A DNA stretch of 64,000 nt from Hansfordia pulvinata (taxonomy: Eukaryota > Ascomycota > Sordariomycetes > Xylariales): the NCBI GenBank assembly GCA_006538405.1, contig BJKQ01000007.1:1-64000 (forward strand), in the 5' to 3' direction. The translations under genes and the position numbers were made by a program. Positions 1 through 14,200 of the stretch are shown here, in pieces. Under the pieces are notes generated by a model, which searched no databases, was not told the DNA's origin, and was given only the letters and a program-made list of their open reading frames with translations. Every line of letters begins with the position of its first letter. Positions within the stretch are counted from its first letter, which is position 1.

Positions 1-3000
1 TTTATTAAGATAACTTATTAATTTAATTTAATAAAAATAGGTTTTAATAACTTGTTTTAAGTTAAACTAAGTTTCATTGAGCTGAAAGTCAGTTTATAAT
101 TATAAAGTTTTATAACTTAATGTGTATTAAGATAAGTTTAAGTAAATTGGATAAATGAAAATAAATTTATATAAGTTAAAGTAAGTTAAATAAGTTAAAG
201 TGAGTTTCATTATCTTAGATTAAGCTGTTTTTCAATCAGTTTTAATATTATAAATCATAAGTCTTAAGTTAACTTATAAGTAATTCCTATAAGTCACCTT
301 AAATCGGTAATTTTATTTATATAAATGTATTTAAGTTATTTTAATTAAACTGTTTATTTAAATAGGTTATTTTAAGTGGGTGTTAAGTTAGCTCACGAAT
401 TTGAGGCAGTAAACTTTTAAATAAAAGCAGTATAAAAGAAAATAGAAGAATATAGTTTTCAGATTTATGATATTATTAGGATAATGATGATAATAATGAT
501 AAAAATGTAAGATTTTAAAAAATAAACTTCAAGTTCATATTAAGTACCTAAACTAAAAAGATTAATAATACTAATTGAAACCTATTTAAATTTAAAATAA
601 GTTTATAAAAACTTTATTTACTAATCAAAATAAGCTAAATAAAACACGTGAGTTAATTTAACAGGAAGATAAACACCGTGAATCATAATTTTCAAGTTAA
701 CTAATAAGTAGCTCACATGACTTACTTAAAATCAGGCATTTTTACTAATTCACGTAATCGAAACAAATAAAGTGAGTGAATCACGTGAACTTAAGTTAAG
801 TTAAGTTACTTAGAAGCTGGGTTAATATTATGAATTATGAATCTTAAGTTGATTTATAAATAACAAACGTTAATCACATTAAATAAGTGATTTTACCAAT
901 TCATATAAATTTGAATTAATAAAGTGAGTAACTCACGTGAATCTGTGTTGCTTTAAGTTACTTATAAAGTAGCTCACGGATTTTAAAAAGGTAATTTCAA
1001 GTATGAAAGCGATATGAAAAGTATAAAAAACGATCCTTTTCAGATAATATATCATGAAAATAATAATTTATAATTAAAATTAATTATTGCTTTACTTTAA
1101 GTTTAAAGTTAAAAAGATAATAAATGAAAAAGTTTATATAACTTAAAGCTAATGAAAGTTACATAAAGTTAAAATTAAGCTAATTGTAAATAAATATATC
1201 AATTGAAGTTAAATACTATAAATCCGTGAGTTAATCCATAATAAACTTAAATTCATGTAACTTACTTTAAATTGATAAAGTGAATAACTTATATAAACTA
1301 GAAATCACCTAAGCCCGGATTATTCACACGGGTTACCTCGAGTTGACTTATTATTCACCCTGCTTATAAGTTAGTTTACGGAATAAAAATGAAATATTAT
1401 TAAGTATAAAATTATATAAAAATTATATTTAAAGTCTTTTATAATATTTGTTTTAATATTATAAATAATAAGATAAATCAATTATTTAAGATTCATTCTT
1501 AAGTTATTTTAATAAGTAAAGTAAATTAAATGTATATTAATAAATGAATTTAAGTTAAAGTTAAGCTTAAAATCAAGTACTTATTAATTAATATTAAAAG
1601 AAGTAAGTCCGTAATTTAACTTATAAATAGCTTAAAATCACGTGAGTTACTTTAAATCAATAAGGTGAGTCACTTAATAGATTTAAATGAATAGGGTGAG
1701 TAACCCACGTGAATCTGTTATTAACCTTGCTTATATTTCATAACTTAAACATGACTTATTAATTAAAAAGAGATTTAAGTAAGATTTCTATATAAATGAA
1801 ATAAAAAGTACTTTTAATCTTTTATTTAAACCAATTTTAAGCTAATCGGCAGTATTTTATAACCCCAATTTCAAGATTAAACTTAGACTATTTAAGTTAA
1901 AAGCTATCTTAAATCGATTATTAAAAAGTTAGAATTCTTTTTAATTTAAGTTAAAATATAGTTTTTCCTTATTTATATAAGTCTTACCTTTATACTTTAA
2001 ATAAAACACCCTTTAATTCTTAATAACTTAATAACTTATAAAAATTGATTTCATTATCTTTTATTTTGCATTTTCAACTTTTTAAGTATGAAGTTATTTA
2101 CTTTTAAGTTTAATTCATAATATAGGTATCAAGGTAAGTATTTAAAATAAGCTTTTCAAACTGCTCTTTAATGATAAAACTGGCTGATTTTATAAGTAAT
2201 ATTTACATTTTCTTAATTATAATTAATATTATCTTCTTTAATTTGTTTTGTTAAACCAGATTCTTAACTTATTTTTATATAAAGAATGTTAATTAGACTT
2301 TAATAGTATCTATTCATTTTTCTTAACATAAATAAGATCAAATTAACGACCTTTACTTACGAGTAATTTATTAATCTTTATAAATTAAAAGCCTTAATTT
2401 AAGTAACTTAAAATAACGTATAATAATAATGTTATAAACTTTAAAGTGGTTAAATAATTAGACTTTAAATTAAATTGAGATTTATTTATTTATATTCGTT
2501 ACTTATTAAACTTAATAATTTCATATAAGGTGATTAGCTTTCTTGTGATTTATTATCAGGGTTTCAGTGCTTTAAATAAATTTAAATTCTTAAGCATTCA
2601 CTATTAATAATAAAGAATTTCCAATTATAAGCTTTAAGTTAACTAATAAATAACTTATATGAGCTTTAAATCACCAATTCAACTGACTTGTATAAGTTGA
2701 TATCTCACGTGAGTTAACTCATATAAGTCTTAACTTATTTAAAATTAAGTTATTAATCTATATGGATTATTTTAAGTTATTTATAAGTTAACTCACGGAT
2801 TTAAGACTTAAAACTTAATAAGATTATAAATAAATTTATTTAAGTAAACGGGTGTAGAAAGAATTACTTATTATTTGAAAAAAATGCGTTACATATTAAA
2901 AAGGTATTCTTCACGTAAAGAGTAATTCTATAAAAGCAGTGCTTTACTGTTTGAACTATAAAGCCTATAATTATTATAAAGTTTTAAGCATGCCCATTGA

Positions 3001-3301
3001 TTAAAAAAGTGTCGAGTTCAACGTTTTCGGCCTTTTTTTAATATATGTTGTTTTTTGCCCCCTTTTAATACTCGCGTTTACACATACGCACACACATACG
3101 CTTTCCTTATAAGCCCGCACACTTCATTATTTATCAAATACGGTAAGTGATTACTTTATTCATCGGTACGTGCCTTTTTTACGACTTCTTATAAGCGGGC
3201 GCCCTCGATCACGTAAAACTGCAGTTCGAGTAAAAGTGTGTGCTTTTAACCCCTTATTAAAGTGTGTATTATGACCTTTTATTATTAAAAAAGAGGCGCG
3301 C
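1..3301. other. AT-rich RIP-decayed block, left part
   Basis: No intact gene is visible and open frames are short and interrupted. Composition is dominated by TpA, with few CpA and TpG, as expected after repeat-induced point mutation. The stretch holds several diverged copies of a dispersed repeat (around 235-410, 680-985, 1210-1330, 1600-1720 and 2615-2810) that share strings such as AAGTTAACTTATAAGTAA and TAACTCACG. From about 2,990 to 3,301 the composition is less extreme, with CG-containing words and a short (AC)-like patch near 3,080-3,095. That part is probably a remnant of an older element into which the LTR retrotransposon inserted. Confidence 0.75.
235..410. repeat. copy of dispersed AT-block repeat family
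   Basis: One copy of a diverged unit of roughly 180-200 bp. The left end reads as AATATTATAAATCAT-A-GTCTTAAGTTAACTTATAAGTAA and the right end as AAGTTA-GCTCACG, so the ends resemble inverted repeats of each other (AAGTTAACTTATAAGTAAC against GTTACTTATAAGTTAACTC). A conserved tail of the form GCAGTATAAAA follows. Similar copies occur at about 830-985, 13,480-13,690, 18,890-19,070, 24,460-24,660 and 24,930-25,115. Boundaries are approximate because of RIP-like divergence. Confidence 0.45.
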
Positions 3302-3837
3302 TGTAACGACCTGGATTCTTCTTAAGAAAAATACAGAGTTAATTTAAGGGTTTATATTTTAAAGAACACTCGAAAGGTCGTTTATCGCTAAATAATAAGC
3401 AATTGATTAATAATAAGTAATTTAAAGTATTAAATAAATGGTAAATTATCGTTAAAAGGTTACTCTTATTTAAGAATAACTTAAATACTTAAATTAATTA
3501 TTAAGGTAATAAATAATTAAATATATAAGAAACCTTCCGTCCTTATATATCCTTTATTCCTTTATTAATACTGTGTTTTAAATCACGTTCCTTAAAGTGA
3601 TCTTTATCTTACTTATAACCTTTTTTATAAGCATCGCTTAATCACGGTGATTATAATAAGCGTACGGATTATTTATTATTTTAATAATGATCTTAAACAC
3701 GTGATCTTATCTTATATTTCCACGATTCCTTATATATATAATTAATTTAACGTTATTTTCCACGATTATTAATTTATAAGTCTTTTACTTATATTAATAT
3801 AGCCCGTTTTACCGGCTTAATAATTGGGTTTATAGTA
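3302..3837 (-). repeat. LTR (3' LTR of the Gypsy element)
   Basis: Aligns over its full length to 10,713-11,248. The differences I can see are almost all C/T or G/A: CTCGAAAGGTCG against CTTAAAAGGTCG, CCTTCCGTCC against CCTTTTATCC, CTGTGTTTTAAATCACG against CCGTGTCCCGGATCACG. Each copy carries its own transitions, as expected if both were mutated by RIP after insertion. The plus-strand start is TGTAACGACC. Confidence 0.88.
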
Positions 3838-6089
3838 TTATACCCTTCTTTTTAAGTTATTTATCCTTAATTAATAAATATAAAAGAGTGTACGTGTGCT
3901 TTATTATAAGCGTGGCCTTTATACTTTTATTTATCCTTTTTATTTTCTTATCTTTATTAATTATATTAAGTTTATCTTAATCTTTTATACGATTCATTAT
4001 TATTAAGCGTTAACGTTTATTAAAATTTATTACGCTTAACGGTGTGATTACGGATATACCGTATTTTATTATTTTAAAAATAAAAAGTTAAGTTCTTACC
4101 GTATCCTTAAAGGTAAAAGTTATTATTAAAAATATATTATTATAAGCGTTCTTATAATAATATTTTAATAATATTATCCTTTAAAACGAGTTATAACTTA
4201 ATAATATAAGCTTAAGGTTAAAAAAAAGGAGGCGAGTAATAAACTTTTATCTTTATATACTTAATTAATAAAGCTTTAATCTTAATTAACGTTAATTATT
4301 AATTAATTAAGCCGTATTTAAAAAATAAAATCTTAAATAAAAAAAAAGGGTTTAAATCTTTTTACTTATAAAATAAGAAAGTTAAATAAAAAGGACGGTG
4401 TGCTCCTTATTTTAAATACTTATAAACAGTGTTTAATTAATAATTTATAATATATCGGAGTTCTTAATAATATAAATTAATTAATATTTAAGTTAAGTTC
4501 CGATTTTTTCCTTTATAAACTTCCTTTTATTTAAAGAGCCGCCGGTCTCTTACCGGTAATATTATTTTAATAATTAAAGATAATTTAAATGGTTCTTAAG
4601 TTCTTAAGTGTTTTTTTAATAATAAGTAACCTTTTTATTATATTAAATACTTTATTATAAATCTTTATTAACATGAATTTAATATCTTTTTAACCTTAAA
4701 TTTTAAGCGTTCGGTATCGGCTTCGATTTCGGTTTTAAGCTATATATTAACCGGTGCTAATTTTAATAATAAAACATAAATATTAAATAAATTCTTATAA
4801 CGTTAAGTAATAATAATTTATAATTAATTAATAAAACGGTTTATTAATTTTAAATAATTTAATTATCTTAAAATCTAATTTATCGTTAAGTCTTTTAATT
4901 TAAATATTTTTACGTAATAATAAACCTTATCTCCCTTTTTTAAAGGTCAGCCTTAATAATTAATGGTTATCGTAATATTATTTATACGTTATTAAATCGT
5001 TATAAGCTTATATATAAAGGTGTTTATAAAAAGTATAAGATATTTAATTTAAATAACGGCTTTTAAAGCGTTACCGTTAATTATTACTTATTATAATCTT
5101 TATAAGTTAAATTTATAATTTATATAAAAAAGTGATATCTTTATATCTTTATTATTTAAGTTATTATATACGAATTTCTACTTTAAGTAAAAAGGATATT
5201 TAATTATTTTATTTAAAGTTAACGTAATATTATAAATATTACTTTAATACTTAATTAAATCGTTCCGTACGACCATTTATTTATAAGTAATATATTATTA
5301 ATGTCTTATATATTACTTTAAATTATTATATAAATAATTTTTAAAAGTAAGTTATAAAAAGCTTATCTTAATTTATAATAAGTTCTTTTAATAAACTATA
5401 TTAATTAATATAATTTATTTATAAGTTATATAATTTATTTGTAATTATAGTTTTCTTAAATAATTAAAACTTTATAAACTTAATAAGTTATTACGTAAAT
5501 TATAATATTATTATAAACGATTTTAATTATTAAGTTTATAAATAATAAACTTTATAATAAAGTTTATTAAAACCGATTTTTATACTTTATCCTTAAAAGG
5601 TATAAGTTAAAGTTCTTTATAAGGCTTATAACGTGTTACTTAAATCGAATATATATATTATATTCTTTAATTACCGTTTTAATTAATTTTTAAGGTTTAA
5701 AAAGTCGTAATCACGTCGTACTCGTTATATAATTTTAAATCCTTTAATAATTATAAGATAAATCTTTATAAATCGTTATAATAAGTTATTATTATAATAA
5801 TATAAGTATAAATCGTTTATCGTAAAAAAGTATAATTTTATTAAATTATTTAAAAAAGTTAAACCGCTTATTATTTAATAATACTTTTAAGCGTTACGTT
5901 TCTTACCGTGATTTATAATTAAATTATTCTTTTTAATTTAAATAAGTTAAATTTATTATATTAAAATTAAGTTCTTATTTTTATTTTACTTTAAAATATT
6001 TTATAATTTTATTATTAAATTTACTATAAAGTGGTTAAGTCGCTTATTAAAAGTGTCGGTTTAACGTTGTTTTTACCTTTATAATATTT

Positions 6090-6392
6090 GATTTTAAAGT
6101 TAAACTTTAAAAGGATCTTTATTTATTAAATTTATCGTTTATTAAGAACCTTATTCTTTATAAAGATTATAAGATTCTTATAATCCGTACGAACGGTTAT
6201 TAAAGTAAGGGTTACTTAAGTTATATCTTTATTCCTTAAATACTTAATAATAATTATAAGCTTTTATTATATATCGTATAATTAAGCTTTAATTTATTAA
6301 ACTTCTTTTAAAAAGTAAGTTATTAAATATAACTTATTTATTTCGTTTTATTATTTAAGTTATCCTTTTATAACGAAGTCGTTAATGTCGGT
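6090..6392 (-). pseudogene. decayed RNase H domain (Gypsy pol)
   Basis: One minus-strand frame reads TDINDFVIKG at the start, then LYLITYFLKEV, then LYDI, and 66 codons after the first Thr reads VRTDYKNL and KVLNKR. Order and spacing match the Gypsy RNase H landmarks TDASD...(V)A(F)YS(R)KL...(N)Y(D)I(H)DKELL...(V)(Y)TDHKNL(E)(Y)F...LN(R)RQ. Several intervening stops sit where Gln or Trp codons are usual, which fits CAA to TAA and TGG to TAG/TGA/TAA changes. The integrase should lie at lower coordinates but I could not read it. Confidence 0.75.
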
Positions 6393-6804
6393 CTTGACTT
6401 TTATAAGTTTATTAAGGTTAATTATAATTATAATAAGTTCCTTTAAAATTGTTTTTTTAAAGGTGTTAAATAAGGTTTAAAGTTCCTTATTTTATTTAAA
6501 AGGTTTATCCTTTTTAATTATATTAATTAAGGGCTTAATATGCTTATTAAATTCTTTAATAAAATATCGGTAAAAGTTCATAAATTTAAGAATCTTTTAA
6601 TGTTATAAATGCTTTTAAAACTTTTTAAATAGCTTACACCTTATTTTATTATATTAATATCTTTTTTAATTAAATCGTGTACCTTATAAAGTTAACTTTT
6701 ATTTAATAAAATTAACTTTTTTTAAGTTAATACGAAGGTTAAATATCTTAAAGAGCTTAAAGGATTTACTTTATATAGCTTATATAATTTACTTTATTTT
6801 TAAA

Positions 6805-6828
6805 GTAAATAAGAATATCGTTAAAGTA
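6805..6828 (-). pseudogene. decayed reverse transcriptase active-site segment (Gypsy pol)
   Basis: On the minus strand the codons read YFNDILIY, followed by FKNKVNYISYIK. The Ty3/Gypsy RT motif here is Y-[LV]-D-D-I-L-[IV]-[YF]. The changes fit C-to-T or G-to-A transitions, including one catalytic Asp (GAC or GAT) now AAC. Stops are scattered through the following codons. The segment lies about 142 codons upstream of the RNase H start described next, close to the usual Gypsy spacing, though in a different frame. The RT is inactive. Confidence 0.75.
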
Positions 6829-9800
6829 TATTATTATAAAGACGCGGTGAAAGGGCTTAAGGATAATGTTAATTATACTTTAAAAGTTAATTAAAGCATT
6901 TATAAGTTTAAAAGGTATTATTAAATATTTAAAGTATCTTTTTAATATCCGGAACGCTGTTTTCCACTTATCTTTTATCAGGATTTTAATAAGGTGGTAA
7001 GCGTTAAGTAAATTTATTATAATAAAGATTTAACTTTATAAAAGAGGTCCTTTAACACATTAATTAAAAGTAAAGGGCACCGATTTTTAATAATAATATC
7101 GTTAAGCTATTAATAATTAACGTATATCCTTTAAGATCCGTCCTTTTTAAGCATAAATAAAATAAGGTAACCGGTTAATAACGTAAACGGCTTTATATAC
7201 TTTTTATTTAAATCTTATTATAACTTTTTTTTAAGCTTTATATATTATATTAAGTTTAACGGATAAATAAGTTTAAATATTAATTAAGCTTTATTTTTAA
7301 GTAATATTATATGGTTATAATTCGAATATAATAATAAGTTATTTTTTATATTAAACTTATTTTAAAATAATATCGTGAATTATTAATACTCTTTAAATAT
7401 TACTTATTTTAATAAATAATCCCTTTTTATTATTTTAACGATAACGCGTTTTATAAATATAAATTTAAATTTATTTAATAATGAAAGCGTTATCTTTAAT
7501 TAAGTGTTATAATCTTTTTTTAATATTTTTTATTAAAAACGGTTAATATTTTAATTAACTTTAAGATTCGCTGATCGTAATTAAGGTATTTTTAAGATTA
7601 TTTTATTTAAAATATTAATAATATTTAATTAAAGGTTTATAAGTCGATCTTAAATAATGATCGGGAGTGGCGTAATCTCGTGTTTGATTTATCTTTAAGT
7701 TTTTTTTAAATAACTCTTATTTATTATTATAAGTTAATATAAGGCGTTTTTCTTATTTTATAATAATTTAAATTTATTAACGATTTATAACGATATTAAA
7801 TTCGGGTTAATTTATTATCGATTAATATTTAAATTCTCTTTAATTTATAATATACCGTTACGTTAAGTTATACGGTTTTATTTTTATTAAAGACTTATTT
7901 TATTATATAAGTTCTTTTTATTTATTACTTTAAATTAATAATAAAGTACTTTAATTTCTTAAGTGTTATTATATTATTATTTATATTAAGTTATATTATT
8001 AAAAGCTATTTATAAAAGCCTCGCTTTATTATAATCCGGTGTTTAAAAGTAAAGCACGTTATTTATCGTTTTATAATAATAGTTTATTCGGTAAGTTATT
8101 AATATGTTTTAAAGTTTAACTTTTAAGTATTAACTTTTTAATTAAGTGTTATACTTACTTTATAAGTTTAACACGTATTATATACACGGTTCCTTTTAAT
8201 AAGCTATAACGTTATCTTAATTTTTTATAAAGTATAAAGAGTGTTCTTTAATAAGATATAAAAGGTTTTATTAATATAAAGTGGTTAAAATATTAATAAT
8301 ATTATAGTTCTTATATTAATTTAAGCGTTTTAACTTTTATAAAGAAGTAACGATACTTAACTTTATTAATTAAGTGTTATTAATAAGTAATATAAATATA
8401 ATTATATTATACGATCTCACCGTGTTAAGCGTTATAAGGAATTAAGTTATATACGTTTTTATATACCTTTTTTAAGTCTTTTTTATTTAAGATTATTATA
8501 AGTTCTTTCGTGTTATTAAAGGTCTTATTATAATAAAAGAAATCTTTTTTTCTTTTTTATCGGATAAATATTTATATAAGCTTTATATATAATAAGTTTC
8601 CGTTACGTCGCTTAATTTATTATGGTTTTTTTAAAGGTATTCTTTAAGCTTAAATATAAGTGTTTACTTATAAGGCCTTTTAAAGATTAAGTATATATTA
8701 ATATATTAATTATTATATTTACTTCTTTATTAAATGTTCGTTATCTCGTTATAAGATTATAATAATCTTTATAATCTTTAATTTATTTAATTAAATCTTA
8801 TTAATCTTCTCGGTCTTAAGTAACACTTATCTTAAAATAAAGAGCTTATTTATTCTTTATAATTACTTTAAAGATAAAGGAGTTAAGTAAGTCTTATTTC
8901 TTTTATAAGGTGGTCTTAATACGTTTTTAAGTCTTATCGTTTTTAACTTTTAATATGTTATTAATAATATTATAAAGGTTATTATTATATTATTTATTAA
9001 GGAGCGTGTATAATTAAAGGTTATTTATAAATTTATTAAAGGATTAAACTTTTTATTTTAAATAAGTAACTTATTCTTTTATTATAACTTATTAATATTT
9101 ATATTTAAGGATTTAAAGTATAATATCGTGCTATATAATAATATTAGGCTTTTTTTAATTAATGGTTCTTATAATTATTTAAAGGATTTATTTTAAGGAG
9201 TTACGTTATATAAAGCCTTATTTATATGCTTTTTATTTTAATATATCCTTTAAGTCTCGTAAAAGTATTATAATATTAAATATATCACGATTAACGTATT
9301 ATTATAATATTAAATATATATAATTAACTTAAAGAGTATTATAAGTCCCTTTTTAAAAGGTCTCGGTTTATTAATTTACGCGTCGTTTTTAATATTTTAT
9401 AACGTTATTAAACCTTTTTTATAAGATATTAAAGGCAACGTTAAATTTAAGGTTAAGGTTTAAATTATTATATACCTTATAAGTTATATAAACCTGTTTT
9501 TTAAATATAAAGGTTTATTTATTTTAATTTATCGTGACTTCCTTAATAACCTTAATGTGTTTATTAACTTATTTAAGTTATTTAAGCGCTTTATAATCGT
9601 GTATAATATACCTTAATTTATCGTAATTATAACACTTAAATATTTTTTTATACTTATTATTAAAAGCGCGGTTAATATTTATAAGTTTTAAGTATTACTT
9701 ATAAAAGGTAAAATAAGGCTTTATTCCTTTTTATTATTATTACCTTATATTTTATAATATACGTTAATTATTTCCTCTTTTCTTATAACGTTACTTATAA

Positions 9801-10712
9801 AGTTAAGAATTAATATAAATAACGGCCTTAATATACTTTATAAAGCTATTTAATAAGTTTTATTTAATTAGCTCGTCCTTAACTTCCTCCTTTAATCCTT
9901 AATAAAACGTACGAATTTTACTTTCCTTAATTAAATTAAGTTATATAAAGATACGTTTAAAGTCTACGGCGTAAAGGGACGTTAAGGTCTTTTATTAAAG
10001 GTTAATAAGTTTTTTCTTAGCTTATCGTTTCTTATTTAAGTCTTAAAATAAGCCTTTAAGTTATCGTTTAAATTTAATATAAAATATAAAGATCCCTTTA
10101 ATCTTAATTAATCATTACTTTTAAGGTTTATTAATTACCTTAATAAAGTATAATTTAAATTAAGTTAAAGCCTTTATATAAAGAAACGACTTAACGTAAA
10201 TAACTTAATCTCTTTCGTTATTAAAGTGTTTATATAATTAATAAAATATCTTTATTTAAGTTAAAAACCTTTAAAGTTACTTAAGGGTGTTATTAAAGGT
10301 TTTAAAAGGGTTAATCTTAAGGTTAACGTTAATTAAAGGAGCTTTAATAATACCCTTAATACCTTATATAACTTTAACGAGTTAAGCTTATTAAAGTTCG
10401 TTAATTATATTAATACGCTTAATATAAGCTTATTATAATTACTTATTAATGTTTTTATAAGCTTAATATAAAGCTTATAATTAATTTTATAAAATATAAA
10501 GCTTATTAAGTAATTACTTATACTCGCCTTTAATAAGATTATACTCCTTTTTATTATTATTAACCCCCTTTATTTCCTTAATTAAGTTCCTTAAAAGCGT
10601 TTACGCTATTAACTATTTAAAGGATTTAAATTAAAACGATATCGTGTTAATTAAATATTACTTAAGGGTATTAACGGATAGTTATCGAATGCTTAAATAA
10701 AAGTGATTAAAA

Positions 10713-11248
10713 TATAACGACTTAAATTCTTTTTAAGAAAAATAAAGTTAATATAAAGGTTTATATTTTAAAAGAACACTTAAAAGGTCGTTTATCGGTA
10801 AATAATAAGTAATTAATTAATAATAAGTAATTTAAAGTATTAAATAAGTGGTAAATTATCGTTAAAAGGTTACTTTTATTTAAGAATAATTTAAATACTT
10901 AAATTAATTATTAAGGTAATAAATAATTAAATATATAAAAAACCTTTTATCCTTATATATCTTTTATTCCTTTATTAATACCGTGTCCCGGATCACGTTC
11001 CTTAAAGTGATCTTTATTTTACTTACGACCTTTTTTATAAGCGTTACCTTAATTATAATAATTATAATAAGCGTGCGGACTACTTATTATCTTAACGGTG
11101 ATCTTAATTACGTGATCTTATTTTATTTTTCCACTTTTCCTTATATATATAATTGGTTTAACGTTGTCTTACGCGATTATTAGTTTATAAGTCTCCTGCT
11201 TATATTAATATGGCCCGTCTTACCGGCTTAGCAATCGGGTTCGTAACA
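10713..11248 (-). repeat. LTR (5' LTR of the Gypsy element)
   Basis: Partner of 3,302-3,837. Here the first bases are TATAACGAC, one transition away from TGTAACGAC, and the end GTTCGTAACA is better preserved than in the other copy. The 5-bp duplication CGCGC follows immediately. A 66-codon open frame inside it (10,983-11,183) has no protein-like features and is not a gene. Confidence 0.88.
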
Positions 11249-14200
11249 CGCGCGCGGCGCGTAACCCTTTATATAAGCACTTATTTACTTTTATTAATAA
11301 AATCCGCGCCTCGTATTTATCACATTCCTCTTAAATACGAGTCTTTTTAAGTAAAAGTGCGGCGGGCGTGCACGAGTGTTAAAGTGGTTAAAAAACGCTG
11401 TTTTAAATTAAAGGGTTTAAAGAAGAGCAAAACGACGTTTTTTAACCACTTCGAGTCTACGAAAAGAAGGTCGACGGGATTTTATTTATAGGCTTTTATT
11501 TATTAAGATACTAGCGTGAGCACTTATCCCTTACGTAAGGATTACCGTTCGGATAAGTATTGTCTTTAAAAGATAAGTATATAAAATTAATTAAGAGAAT
11601 AGAATTTCTTAATTTTAAGTAAGTGAGTGGGGTACATTAAAGACGGTAATATACCTTAAAGTTATATTAACCTTAATTTAAGCTTTTTAATACATTATAT
11701 AATGTATTAATTGATTAAATAATATAAATATATAAATTAATAGATATATAAGTAACTTAAACTCACGTAAATTACTTCGACTTAAAAGACTTCAAAGTGA
11801 GTAACTTACGTGAGTTATAAGTTATGAACTCACGTGAGTTAACTTATAAGTTTAATATAAAGAGGTGAATAACTCACGTTAATCAACTCGAGTTAAATCA
11901 TTCTCAACCCTGGTTATTATATATACGTATCTATTCTTTTTAATTAAAAATTATTCAAATATAAACTGCTTAATTATCTTTATAATGTCACGAGCTTAAT
12001 AGACTTCTTGCCTTAAGCAGTGACATAAAAAAGCGGGAGTTCACTTTTCAAATTAATTAAAATATAAAACTAGTATAAAACGTTATGTAAACCTTTTAAA
12101 TAATAGGCTCGGAATGTGACGCTTCCACTTTTAGTTGATAAAAATATTAAAGAAGTCGAATTAAACCTTTTCTATTACTTACATATATATATATACGTTT
12201 TTAATTATATATTCTTAAGTCTCATTAAGTATTAAAAACAGTGGGTGATTATTAAGTTTAATAATAAGTTAACTCGAATCCGATTCACACGAATCCGGAT
12301 CCACGTGAGTTACTCACCTCTTTATTTTAAATCTATATAAATCAAATTTACATGAGTTCGGCTTTATATAAGTTACTATCTAACTAATTCAAAGTAACCT
12401 ATATAAGTTTAAGTTATTTATGATTTAACTCACGGATTTATATAATTTGACTTAATTAAATACATAACATTATTACTATATAATAAATAACTTTATTTGA
12501 AAGATAGAAAGTTAATTTGATTAAAAGAATCATAAGTAAAAATAAGTTAATATAAATAACTTGAATAATTTTAACTTTCTTTTACTTATATTATATAAAA
12601 AAAGAATTCTTTTAATACTTAAAGTTAACATTCGAAAAACTAGGGTTAAATAACTTAATATAAGTATATTTACTTTTTTTCATGTAAGTAGCTTTATTTA
12701 CTTTAATATATGTCAAGTTATTATATTTAAAATTTATATTCTTAATATTTCAAGTATAAGTAAGCTTTTGAACTTGATTTCAATTCTTGTACTAGATCTC
12801 ATAAAATCAAATTCATTGAATTCTTAATACGTAAAGCTATAAAGCTTAATATAAATAAATTCAAGATGATTAATATAAATAGATTTTAACTTTAAAATAA
12901 AAGTAAGCTATTTAACTTAATTTTATTGTATTTATTTACTTTTAAATAAGTAAACCTTTAAGACTGAATATAATTAAGCTTATACAGTTTTATAAAAGTA
13001 AAGGGAATATAATAAATTCAAAGAAGTTTATATAAGGTAGTTTAATCAATGATTAATAAGTGACTTTATATAAGTAATCTTATATGTTATAAAAGCTATG
13101 CTTAATAAAAAGCTTTTTTTTTAATTTACTTATAACTTAGGTTTCTTAGTGCTTAAAATTATTCAAATAAGGAAAAAGATTTCGTTAAGTTCAAAAATGT
13201 AAACTCGTGAGTTAACTTATGAATAACTTAAAGTCACTCACGTAAGTTACTTTTAAATTAACTTAAGGTTCATAATTTATTATAAAAAGCTTAGTGAGTA
13301 TTAAAGTCTTAAAAAACGTGACCTGTTTACGTCACTTTACGGGCAAGCACCCGGCGGTTACCGTATTTCATTAAGAAGTATAATATTTAAAATAAGAGTG
13401 TACAGTTTTAACATATTTTATATAAGTTTATATTTTCACTTTTACTCTTAAAAACAAAGCGTTTTAAATAAGCTTCATATTATAAATTATGAATTTAAAG
13501 TTAACTTTCAAGTTATTGATATAGATCACTTAAAGTTAATAATCTTATTAATTTACAGGAATATAGACTTATATAAATCTGAATTAATATAATAAGTAAC
13601 TCGTTAAATTTAAGTTACTTTAAATCAGCTTGCTGATTTAAGTAAGTTACTTTAATATATTTAGAAGTTAGCTTGTAAATTCAAACTTTTTAATTTTCAA
13701 TTTTCAATAAAGTTTCCTTTAAAATGATAAGTCTTGTTATTTGAAATACAAGATATTTAATAAACTTAATTCATTATATTAAGTGTAATAAAGTAATTTT
13801 ATTACGTAAAACGAATTACATTAACTATAATAAATGATTTTAAGTAAAGCGAGCTACGTTAAATATAGTAAACTACGTTAAATGAAATGAATTATAATAA
13901 GTAAGATAAGTTTAAATAAGTAAACTGAACTACATAAAGTAAAACGTATCATACTATATAAGATAAACCATTTGAATTTAAACGAATCAAATAAAATAAT
14001 ATAAATTATATTAATTAAAATGAGCAATCTTAAGTAAAAGGAGCGATATTCAGTAAATTGAATTATATTAACTAAAATAAAGTGCTTAAAATAAAACGAA
14101 TTAAATTAAGTAAACTAAATAATATCACGCGAAATCAGTTAAGTTAAGTAACATAAACCGTTATAAGTAAAACGAGTCTATTTAAGTATAGGAAGTAATT

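Larger units (their letters stand above)
3302..11248 (-). mobile_element. RIP-decayed Ty3/Gypsy LTR retrotransposon with intact ends
   Basis: Two LTRs of equal length (536 bp; 3,302-3,837 and 10,713-11,248) flank about 6.9 kb of degraded interior. The element is bordered on both sides by the same 5 bp, CGCGC (3,297-3,301 and 11,249-11,253), a typical target-site duplication. The LTR ends are TGTAACGAC...GTAACA, partly mutated in each copy. RT and RNase H motifs read on the minus strand, so the 5' LTR is the one at 10,713-11,248. A purine-rich stretch AAAAAGAAGGG, read on the minus strand, lies just inside the other LTR, where a polypurine tract is expected. Many in-frame stops and loss of catalytic Asp codons make it non-functional. 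Confidence 0.88.
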
